The notes under the pieces: model-generated
The model's database searches: none
Seen by the model: the letters and a program-made list of their open reading frames with translations, nothing else
Told to the model about the DNA's origin: nothing
Program-made: the position numbers and the translations under genes
Origin: an uncultured Christensenella sp.
Lineage (GTDB): Bacteria; Bacillota; Clostridia; Christensenellales; Borkfalkiaceae
Direction of reading: 5' to 3'
NCBI GenBank assembly: GCA_910579525.1
Contig: CAJTUK010000013.1
Span: 1 to 7,198, forward strand
Length of the DNA stretch: 7,198 nucleotides
In this document: in pieces, positions 1 through 5,382 of the stretch
How the letters are laid out: each line of letters opens with the position of its first letter
Numbering within the stretch: position 1 is the stretch's first letter

Positions 1-1
1 C

Positions 2-664
2 ACCGCGATAAGTATCGCCTTCTACATTCAATGCGGCGATATTGCCGACGTGGAAGTAAGTAACCAACGCCGATTAGCCCAACCCTCAAAGGACTACGTT
101 TTACGCCCCTACAAGGCTACCGCCGTGGTAGGAAATAAGCGTAAGAGTTTCATCTTACAGGCGCAGAGCGCGACCGCCGCTATTGAAGTAGTTACGGACT
201 ACATAGAACTTAACTTTACTTCCGCCTTTTCGGTGGATAGCGTCAAGTTAATGCCCGGCTGCATAATTCTAAACGACCGCTTCCGCCGCGCCGTTGAGGA
301 AGTGGAAGGCGGCAACGAAGCCGGAGAAGAAACCCCGGACGGAGAGGAAGCCCGCGAAGATACGAAGTATTACCGCATAGAAGCCGACATAACCGCAGTT
401 CCGACCGAAGGCGACGAAGAAGAACCGCGCCCAAGTAGTTACGACTTCATTGTTAAGACACGCGACATAGACACCGCGAAGGCGGTAATTACAGCGTGGA
501 TTAACACCACGATGAAGAAGCGGGCGGAAGAAGAAGGACGGGAAGCCCGCACCTTTGAAATTTCGCTTACTTCGGCTTCGCCCTTCAACTTGAACGCGAT
601 TATTCCTTACGCCTTCTGCGTCGCCTATAAGGAGGTGGAGAAGATAAAAGTAACAACCGACTAA
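2..664 (+). CDS. Repeated-domain protein of unknown function, 5' end outside the window
   Basis: I do not recognise a named family. The frame is open from the left edge, and I call the gene 5'-partial instead of starting it at GTG 50. The reason is internal: residues 1-25 of the open frame (an AISIAFYIQ-type helix, then a DVEVSNQRRL strand) match the helix-plus-last-strand half of two complete units that follow. Unit 2 lies at about 92-268 and unit 3 at about 365-628. Each reads as two strands, a helix beginning A-T/D-x-A-x-A-V/I, and a final strand. A highly acidic Glu/Asp/Gly linker (about 281-364) joins units 2 and 3. There is no signal peptide or membrane segment, so it is probably cytoplasmic. 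The topology recalls small Bacteroidales proteins such as DUF4494, but I cannot show homology. It ends 7 bp before a strong hairpin, which separates it from the replication gene. Alternative: a 204-residue protein starting at GTG 50. Confidence 0.75.
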   Translation, partial: TAISIAFYIQCGDIADVEVSNQRRLAQPSKDYVLRPYKATAVVGNKRKSFILQAQSATAAIEVVTDYIELNFTSAFSVDSVKLMPGCIILNDRFRRAVEEVEGGNEAGEETPDGEEAREDTKYYRIEADITAVPTEGDEEEPRPSSYDFIVKTRDIDTAKAVITAWINTTMKKRAEEEGREARTFEISLTSASPFNLNAIIPYAFCVAYKEVEKIKVTTD

Positions 665-670
665 TAAACC

Positions 671-704
671 GGGGCGCGTTAGCCACACCCGGAGAACGCG
701 CCCC
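671..704. other. Perfect 10-bp inverted repeat in the intergenic gap (hairpin)
   Basis: GGGGCGCGTT at 671-680 pairs perfectly with AACGCGCCCC at 695-704 around a 14-base loop. It sits between the stop at 662-664 and the ATG at 720 and should be a very stable RNA stem. No T-run follows on the + strand (ATTAAAAC follows), so it is not a textbook intrinsic terminator. It could be a U-tract-less terminator or attenuator, an mRNA-end stabiliser, or an operator for the replication gene. Confidence 0.6.
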
Positions 705-719
705 ATTAAAACAACCGCT

Positions 720-1691
720 ATGAGCCAAGACAGCATAGTAATTTTTCGTTCATACATAGACGCAATAGCCGAGCTTCCGGTGGAACTTTATAAGGAAGTT
801 TCGCGGGTGCTTTACGCTTATGCCTTCGATGGCATAGAGCCGGACGACACCGCAAGCCCAACGGCCCGCGCCCTTTTTATAGCGTTGAAGTCGCAGATAG
901 ATTTTAACGTAGCGAGGTATGAACGAGCGGTTAGGAACGGTAGTAAAGGCGGCGCACCCAAAGGCACAAGAAACAACCCCAACGGAAGGCGTGGAAAAAG
1001 AACTAACCAAGAACTAACCGAAACTAACCAAGAACTAACCGAAACTAACCAAGAACTAACCAACGCCGAAAAATTAGTTATTTCGGACGTTGAAGGGGGT
1101 ATAGAAACGGTTGAAGCGGTTGAAGTCGTGGCTTCCGATGAAGGGCAAAAACAGCCCAAACGGGCAAAAAAGGCTAAAAAAGGGTTAGATATAACTAACC
1201 AAGAACTAACCCAAAACAAACCCGAAACTAACCAAGACGAAGAAAAAGAACTAACCGAACCAAAAGAACTAACCTTAATCAGTAATCAGTTATCAATAAA
1301 TAATAATTCTGTTGTTGTAGATAACGCGCGTGAGGTTAGTTTTTTTGAAAAGTTCTTTGCACCCGAAAACCAATATTCGTTAGAAGTGCTTTGTATGCAG
1401 GAGCACACCGACCTCGTAACAATAAAGCAGTACGCCCACGAAATTTTAGCAGAGTGGCAGCTGCGCGGGGTTAGCCATACCGACTACCAAGAAGCCTCCC
1501 GGCACTTAATTAACCATCTTCGCCGAAAATTTGAAGCCGCCCGCCGCGCCAAGCGTGAAGAAGATGCCGCGCCCAAAAGCAGACAGCAGGCCCGCGAAGA
1601 CTTGATAAGGGGAGCCGTCGAAAGATTGACAAACGCAATCGGTAAGGACGGGGCCAGCCCCGCCACCGCCGGAGATACACAACCCTTCTAA
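720..1691 (+). CDS. DUF6291-like phage replication (initiator) protein with origin-like repeats in its linker
   Basis: Probable replication initiator, by analogy with lambda O. Residues 4-90 look like DUF6291, a domain of phage and mobile-element proteins (IFRSY...ELPVELYKEVSRVLYAYAFDG, then ARALFIALKSQID and a basic GSKGGAPKGTRNNPNG tail). Residues 95-200 are a low-complexity hydrophilic linker with three exact or near-exact TNQELTE heptads, more scattered copies, and an Asn-rich SINNNSVVV end. Residues 207-275 are a helical C-terminal domain (SFFEKFF to HLRRKF) like those following such linkers in replication proteins. The tail is Lys/Arg/Ala-rich. ATG 720 is preceded by A-rich sequence without a Shine-Dalgarno. 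Every Leu-Thr pair in the repeats is CTA ACC, while none of the other 18 or so Leu codons is CTA, which suggests constraint on DNA as well as protein. The family assignment is from memory; the role is inferred. Confidence 0.85.
   Translation: MSQDSIVIFRSYIDAIAELPVELYKEVSRVLYAYAFDGIEPDDTASPTARALFIALKSQIDFNVARYERAVRNGSKGGAPKGTRNNPNGRRGKRTNQELTETNQELTETNQELTNAEKLVISDVEGGIETVEAVEVVASDEGQKQPKRAKKAKKGLDITNQELTQNKPETNQDEEKELTEPKELTLISNQLSINNNSVVVDNAREVSFFEKFFAPENQYSLEVLCMQEHTDLVTIKQYAHEILAEWQLRGVSHTDYQEASRHLINHLRRKFEAARRAKREEDAAPKSRQQAREDLIRGAVERLTNAIGKDGASPATAGDTQPF
1002..1274. repeat. Iteron-like array: 11 CTAACC direct repeats in two clusters
   Basis: CTAACC starts at 1003, 1014, 1024, 1035, 1045 and 1056, with spacing 11-10-11-10-11, one copy per helical turn and all on one face. 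It recurs at 1195, 1206, 1228, 1251 and 1269. The first cluster is three 21-bp tandem units encoding TNQELTE; the second is degenerate between motifs while the hexamer stays fixed. Inverted copies (GGTTAG) lie at 929 and 1334. This is the usual look of initiator-binding iterons, placed within the initiator's own gene. The alternative is simple slippage expansion of a low-complexity linker. Confidence 0.65.
1275..1310. other. AT-rich candidate DNA-unwinding element of an in-gene origin
   Basis: Only 6 of 36 bases are G or C, in a window of roughly 50% GC. The stretch begins immediately after the last CTAACC motif and includes the short repeat AATCAGTAATCAG and an AATAAATAATAATT run. Repeats followed by an AT-rich patch inside the initiator gene is the lambda-origin layout. 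It encodes the Asn/Ser-rich end of the linker, so a loosely constrained coding region is the alternative explanation. Confidence 0.45.
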
Positions 1692-1708
1692 TACCCAAAG
1701 ACAGCAAT

Positions 1709-2488
1709 ATGGAACTATTACCTTCAAACCGTCGCCCTGATACGTCCGGGGCATTGACCAAGGCCGACCCGAAGGCGTTGGCGATAAGACAGCAGTACGG
1801 CGACCTACCGCAGCTTTGCAAAACCTTTGGAGTTCCCGCCCAAAGGTACTGCGCACAAAACATAGAGAAAGCCATCCGTTCCGGGGTGCCAACCTTCGCG
1901 CTTGTAGTTCGCACCTACGGCGACGACGGAGTAGCCGGACTTATTGGCACACACATAACCGACGCAATTCTACGCATGGGAGAAGACAGGGACGTAGACG
2001 AATACGACGTAGACTTTATAGCCCACGCCATTTGTGAAAGTGAACGCTTCTGGCTATTGTCGATGGCTTCTATACTTCGCTTCTTCCACTTGTTGAAGTG
2101 TGGCGAATTTGACATCTACGGCAAGGTAACGCCACGCAAGATTTTAGAAGCCTTCCGCAAGTACGCGATAGAGCAACAGGCAAAGGAAAACCGAATAGCC
2201 TACGAAATTGAGAAGGAGAAGAAACAGCAAGAGGAAGAAGAACACGCCCGGCGTATAGCCATAGAGGGTAACGGGTGGGAAAACTTCAAGAAGCAAAACG
2301 GGTTAAACCCCAATTTAACGATAGTTGAGTATTTCGCCCAAAAGCAGAAAGAAGCCATAGCAGCCCGGAAAGCCGCCGAGGAAGCCAAGAAGCCCCCAAT
2401 CGTCCGATTTTTGGAAACGTGGCAGGAAGTTGTAAAAGTCTTATCCTTCGTAAAAGAATACATAGAAATCAAGAGTAGAAACAAATAA
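1709..2488 (+). CDS. Unknown protein in the position of a helicase loader (lambda P-like place)
   Basis: 259 residues, not confidently recognised; it resembles DUF6633-type Bacteroidales proteins that I know only vaguely. Residues 24-155 form a compact, mostly helical domain (AIRQQYGDLPQLCKTFGVPA near the start; a RFFHLLKCGEFDIYGKVTP stretch at 124-142, then ILEAFRKYAIEQQ). This Phe/Gly/Tyr motif followed by a helix is familiar from proteins downstream of replication initiators in Bacteroidales elements. Residues 154-182 are a Lys/Glu/Gln-rich coiled coil, 208-228 a second charged helix, and 230-250 an amphipathic end. There is no Walker A, so it is not a DnaC-type ATPase. It starts 17 bp after the putative initiator and is close in size to lambda P (233 residues). 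Helicase recruitment is inferred from position, size and lack of enzyme motifs. Confidence 0.8.
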   Translation: MELLPSNRRPDTSGALTKADPKALAIRQQYGDLPQLCKTFGVPAQRYCAQNIEKAIRSGVPTFALVVRTYGDDGVAGLIGTHITDAILRMGEDRDVDEYDVDFIAHAICESERFWLLSMASILRFFHLLKCGEFDIYGKVTPRKILEAFRKYAIEQQAKENRIAYEIEKEKKQQEEEEHARRIAIEGNGWENFKKQNGLNPNLTIVEYFAQKQKEAIAARKAAEEAKKPPIVRFLETWQEVVKVLSFVKEYIEIKSRNK

Positions 2489-2599
2489 CGCCATCAGAGC
2501 CACGGAAACGCCCCAATTTTCGCGCTACGCCCTTCGGGTGGGTAGTTGAAGGGCTGACGACAATAAAACGCCATAGAAGCAAAATAAACCCCAAATCGC
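2489..2599. other. Non-coding gap with hairpin and imperfect direct repeat
   Basis: This is the largest gap between genes. GCCCTTC (2529-2535) pairs with GAAGGGC (2548-2554), with two possible G-T pairs extending into the 12-base loop. An imperfect direct repeat flanks the hairpin: about 2485-2520 and about 2563-2597 share AACGCCAT, AGA(A)GC and CCCCAA-T in the same order. There is no ATG on the + strand, no TTTG/TAnnTTTG Bacteroides promoter match, and no T-run after the hairpin. It may be a regulatory leader for the DUF4406-DnaA gene or a small RNA segment; the function is unknown. Confidence 0.45.
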
Positions 2600-3208
2600 A
2601 TGAAGCAAACTAAAATTTACATAAGCGGCCAAATTTCGGGATTAACCCCGGAAGAATACACCGCGAATTTTACCGCAGCCGCCACGCGCCTAACGGCACA
2701 GGGCTACGCCGTGATTAACCCCCTTAACAACGGCGTGGATCCGTCCGAACCGTGGATAGAGCAAATGAAAGCGGATATTCGCTTATTGCTTGACTGCGAC
2801 GCGATTTATATGCTTGCGAATTGGGAGTTAAGCAACGGGGCGACATTAGAACGGGAGATAGCCAAAGGTTTAGGTTTAACGGTGGAATACGAACGTAGAC
2901 CGTTGCACCGGGATATTAAACGCGCCATACTTGTAGCGATGGCTGTTCCCTTCAAGTACATAGTAAACGACAGCCGGGGGCGTTGGTACGTCTACGCCCG
3001 AATGATATACGCCCACCATTGCAAGAAGCGTGGCGTTTCGACACAGGACATCGCCGAGGAAACGAAACACGACACTTCGACAATTCACTACTACCTCCGT
3101 CGATACGATAACGAATACAAGTATAACCGAGAGTTCCGCGCCGCCGCCGAAAAAGTGGCTACGCTATTGAGTAATAAATTAACTACGCCTTCGGACGTAT
3201 CAATATAA
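2600..3208 (+). CDS. DUF4406 domain fused to a DnaA domain-IV-like DNA-binding domain
   Basis: Two domains are visible. Residues 3-97 match DUF4406, of the nucleoside 2-deoxyribosyltransferase-like fold: a KIYISGQISG start, LTAQGYAVINPL, MKADIRLLLDCDAIYML and a SNGATLEREIAKGLGL end whose Glu84 is in the place of the usual conserved acid. Residues 103-190 resemble the DnaA C-terminal helix-turn-helix domain: VARMIYAHH-type helix, GVSTQDIAEET, then KHDTSTIHYYLRRYD (156-170), which parallels the DnaA signature GRDHTTVLHA. DUF4406 proteins are usually about 100 residues and stand-alone, so this is a fusion. It starts at ATG 2600 without a Shine-Dalgarno and ends 6 bp before the methyltransferase. 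Possible roles are a nucleotide-sensing DNA binder or a replication or transcription regulator. No AAA+ ATPase domain is present, so it is not a DnaA initiator. Domains are well supported; the role is not. Confidence 0.88.
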   Translation: MKQTKIYISGQISGLTPEEYTANFTAAATRLTAQGYAVINPLNNGVDPSEPWIEQMKADIRLLLDCDAIYMLANWELSNGATLEREIAKGLGLTVEYERRPLHRDIKRAILVAMAVPFKYIVNDSRGRWYVYARMIYAHHCKKRGVSTQDIAEETKHDTSTIHYYLRRYDNEYKYNREFRAAAEKVATLLSNKLTTPSDVSI

Positions 3209-3214
3209 GACGAA

Positions 3215-4690
3215 ATGAGCAACAACGGAATAAACGTACTTTCCCTTTTTGACGGGATGAGCTGCGGGCAAATAGCGTTAAGGGAAGCCGGGATTAAGGT
3301 AAACAAATACTTTGCTTCCGAAATTGACAAATTCGCCATACAGCAGACACAGCACAATTTCCCGGACACGGTGCAGCTCGGCAGTGTTACAGGAGTACGC
3401 GCCGCCGACCTTCCCCACATAGACCTCCTTATAGGCGGTTCGCCGTGCCAAGGGTTCAGCTTTGCCGGAAAGCAGTTAAATTTTAACGACCCCCGAAGCG
3501 TCCTATTCTTTGAATACGTCCGTATTCTTCGGGAGATACAGGAGTATAACCCCGGCGTTTTATTCCTACTTGAAAACGTCCGTATGCGTAAGGAGTGCGA
3601 ACAAGTCATTACCGACCAATTAGGATTAGAACCCGTCGTAATAAATTCCGCCTTAGTTTCAGCACAAAACCGCGTCCGCTTGTATTGGACTAACATAAGG
3701 ACACGCGAAGAAGCAAACCTATTCGACACGAAGGTATTTACCAACATCCCACAGCCGGAAGACCGGGGTATATACCTACGCGATATTTTAGAAGACGAGG
3801 TAGAACCCCGCTACGTCCTTACTTCCCAACGAATAAAGAAACTGATAGAACACCATCAACGGCAAGCCGAAGCCGGTACCGGCTTCGTCTTCCACCCAAG
3901 GGCGGAAGACGAAAAAAGTAACACCCTTCGCGTAGGCGGGAGCTGCCACGACGATATAGTATTACTTCAAGGGGAACGCGCCGCCCGTTGCGTGGCTGTT
4001 CGTGGGCGTTTCAACCCGGAAACAGGAAGGAACGAGCAAACGCCGGAACTTCGCCCGGACGGTAAGACTAACTGCCTTACAAGCGTGGAGAAGGACAATT
4101 TAATTTACATAGAATCCGCGTGTTTGACACCACGCCGAACCGAATACGGCAAGGCAATACGTCGCCAATACGAAGCCGGAGAGATACAGGAAAGCCGCCA
4201 CAATATGACCGAATTAGAACCCCGTACCGACGGAAAAACCAATACACTAACAACGGTTCAAAAAGATAACCTAATACTTCAACTTCCCCACGGCTTCAAC
4301 GCGGGCGGCATATTCCGCGACAAAGCCCCTACGGTTACTTCAAGCCGCTACGAAGCCAACAACATCGTACAAAGCCGCGAAGTAATACAACTTAACCCTG
4401 ACACCGAAAGCGGCGGAAAGCAGCCATACCAACAAAACCGCGTCTATTCAGCCGACGGCATAACCCCGGCTTTATGTTCAGCACACGCCGGACACGCGCC
4501 CGCAGTTCTGACACCCGACGCAGTTCTACGCCGTCTTACACCGACCGAGTGCAGCCGCCTACAAACTATTCCCGATTGGTACGAATGGGTTTGCAGTGAT
4601 AGCCAAGCGTACCGAATGCTCGGTAACGGGTGGACGGTAGACGTAATAAAGCATATTTTCCAATTCATAAACACCGAGAATTTACAATGA
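3215..4690 (+). CDS. DNA (cytosine-5-)-methyltransferase, phage-type orphan
   Basis: It transfers a methyl group from S-adenosylmethionine to C5 of cytosine in a specific DNA site. Motifs in order: I, LSLFDGMSCGQIALREAGI (9-27, SAM binding); IV, GGSPCQGFSF with catalytic Cys78; VI, ENV at 120-122; VIII, QNRVRLYW at 151-158; IX, TPTECSRLQTIPDWY at 442-456; X, RMLGNGWTVDVI at 467-478. The set is complete, so the enzyme is probably active. The region between VIII and IX (about 160-438) is long and holds five related short modules, T-N/P-T-L-x...DNI-like, at about 232-252, 281-299, 338-356, 368-386 and 412-432. The recognition site cannot be read from sequence. No restriction endonuclease is adjacent, so it is an orphan, probably for anti-restriction or regulation. 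Its stop overlaps the next gene's start (ATGA). A 28-bp near-palindrome lies inside the gene. Confidence 0.97.
   Translation: MSNNGINVLSLFDGMSCGQIALREAGIKVNKYFASEIDKFAIQQTQHNFPDTVQLGSVTGVRAADLPHIDLLIGGSPCQGFSFAGKQLNFNDPRSVLFFEYVRILREIQEYNPGVLFLLENVRMRKECEQVITDQLGLEPVVINSALVSAQNRVRLYWTNIRTREEANLFDTKVFTNIPQPEDRGIYLRDILEDEVEPRYVLTSQRIKKLIEHHQRQAEAGTGFVFHPRAEDEKSNTLRVGGSCHDDIVLLQGERAARCVAVRGRFNPETGRNEQTPELRPDGKTNCLTSVEKDNLIYIESACLTPRRTEYGKAIRRQYEAGEIQESRHNMTELEPRTDGKTNTLTTVQKDNLILQLPHGFNAGGIFRDKAPTVTSSRYEANNIVQSREVIQLNPDTESGGKQPYQQNRVYSADGITPALCSAHAGHAPAVLTPDAVLRRLTPTECSRLQTIPDWYEWVCSDSQAYRMLGNGWTVDVIKHIFQFINTENLQ
3864..3891. repeat. 28-bp near-perfect palindrome inside the methyltransferase gene
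   Basis: The inner 20 bp (3868-3887) are a perfect palindrome with half-site CGAAGCCGGT and no spacer, centred on GGTACC. One mismatch (3867/3888) is followed by three more pairs, giving 13 of 14 pairs. It encodes residues 217-226 (around AEAGTGFV), at the start of the target-recognition region. Spacer-less dyads suit dimeric protein binding or cruciform extrusion better than an RNA hairpin. It may also be accidental. Confidence 0.7.
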
Positions 4691-5016
4691 CTAAGACCAA
4701 AATAAGACACCACAAACGCACGGACGAACCGCTACTTATTCCACGTTCAACCGCTATGTACCACGGCGAATGTGACGTAGACGAAAACGGCTACCCGATA
4801 ACCTACGAAGTCGAACTTTGGGAATACCCCGACTTCCTTAAACGTGAAGCGAAATTTAGCCGCCATACCTTCACGGCTAAGACGAAGGCTCAAAAGTTCG
4901 TACAGGAACGAATGGAACAAAGGTTAGTAGCCGAAGTAACGGTTTGGCGACTACGCCACACATGGCAACCTTACAAGCCCGTCGAGTATAAAAAGATTTA
5001 CGAATACGAAGTTTAA
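4687..5016 (+). CDS. Small hypothetical protein, 109 residues
   Basis: Not recognised. The frame is open further upstream to 4630, but I start it at ATG 4687 because that gives the ATGA overlap with the methyltransferase stop typical of translational coupling, and because the extra residues would lie wholly inside the methyltransferase gene. The N-terminus is basic (MTKTKIRHHKR). The middle reads as a beta-strand-rich section (YEVELWEYPDF), then a helix AKTKAQKFVQERMEQRLVAE (64-83), and a C-terminus rich in Tyr, Lys and Glu. There are no Cys pairs, membrane segments or signal peptide. Placement directly behind the methyltransferase suggests co-expression, possibly an accessory role, but the sequence does not show it. 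Confidence 0.8.
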   Translation: MTKTKIRHHKRTDEPLLIPRSTAMYHGECDVDENGYPITYEVELWEYPDFLKREAKFSRHTFTAKTKAQKFVQERMEQRLVAEVTVWRLRHTWQPYKPVEYKKIYEYEV

Positions 5017-5036
5017 CCCTTAACCCCCGAAAAGAT

Positions 5037-5354
5037 ATGGAGATTAAGACCAAATTAGCCGCGCTTTTGCGCCGTTGGGCCTACGCCCTTCATCCCGAAA
5101 CGCCCGCCACCCTTCCGCCGGGCTACCAAGTAAAGAAAGTGGTAAGCAACCTTAGCCACTTCATCACGGACGGAAAGATGCCACCGAAAGCACTTGTAGA
5201 AGAATACAAAAGAGGTTTAGCCGAAGAGGTTTTAGCCATAATAAAGGGCGCGGGCTATATACGCCACCGCACTGACATACACCTCGTTCCGGGTGGATTG
5301 GTAGACTACGAAGCAAGCCTTTACGTCGGCTTCATACCGAAGAAAACAAAATAA
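5037..5354 (+). CDS. Small hypothetical protein, 105 residues
   Basis: Not recognised by name. The N-terminus is a basic amphipathic helix (KTKLAALLRRWAYAL), then a Pro-rich turn (ETPATLPPGYQ), a strand VKKVVSNL, a helical section KALVEEYKRGLAEEVLAIIK (48-67), and a C-terminal strand pair (DIHLVPGGLVDYEASLYVGF). Short proteins beginning KxKLAALLRRWA occur repeatedly in Bacteroidales mobile elements, to my recollection, without known function. It is preceded by the leader TTAACCCCCGAAAAGAT with no Shine-Dalgarno and lies 20 bp after the previous stop. It is cytoplasmic by composition. It precedes SSB and may share its mRNA. Confidence 0.8.
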   Translation: MEIKTKLAALLRRWAYALHPETPATLPPGYQVKKVVSNLSHFITDGKMPPKALVEEYKRGLAEEVLAIIKGAGYIRHRTDIHLVPGGLVDYEASLYVGFIPKKTK

Positions 5355-5382
5355 CCATAACCCCCAACAAAAACAAGCAACT

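Noticed and set aside
50..664. GTG 50 as the true start of the first gene
   Set aside because: The frame is open to the left edge and the upstream residues match the repeated unit of the protein, so the start is more likely outside the window.
269..757. Long minus-strand open frame (162 codons), and other minus-strand frames such as 818-1219, 1506-1892, 3091-3747 and 5386-5745
   Set aside because: All lie opposite well-supported + strand genes, have Arg/Leu/Ser/Cys-rich mirror-image composition and show no recognisable motif. They result from few T-rich codons on the + strand.
1002..1274. CRISPR array
   Set aside because: Units are 21 bp and directly abutting in an open coding frame, with no repeat-spacer alternation and no cas genes.
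1290..1299. DnaA box in the AT-rich patch (TTATCAATA)
   Set aside because: It differs from TTATNCACA at several positions; no convincing canonical box was seen in the window.
1816..2037. + strand open frame in another phase within the 1709-2488 gene
   Set aside because: Arg/His/Ser-rich shadow translation without motifs, fully inside a better gene.
2600..3208. Full DnaA-type initiator
   Set aside because: Only the DNA-binding domain resembles DnaA; there is no Walker A/B AAA+ region.
4630..4686. Upstream start at 4630 for the gene following the methyltransferase
   Set aside because: It would overlap the methyltransferase coding for motif X by about 60 bp. ATG 4687 with the ATGA overlap is more natural.
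3215..5016. Restriction-modification operon
   Set aside because: The genes beside the methyltransferase show no endonuclease motif (PD-ExK, HNH, GIY-YIG) and are too small, so an orphan methyltransferase is the better reading.
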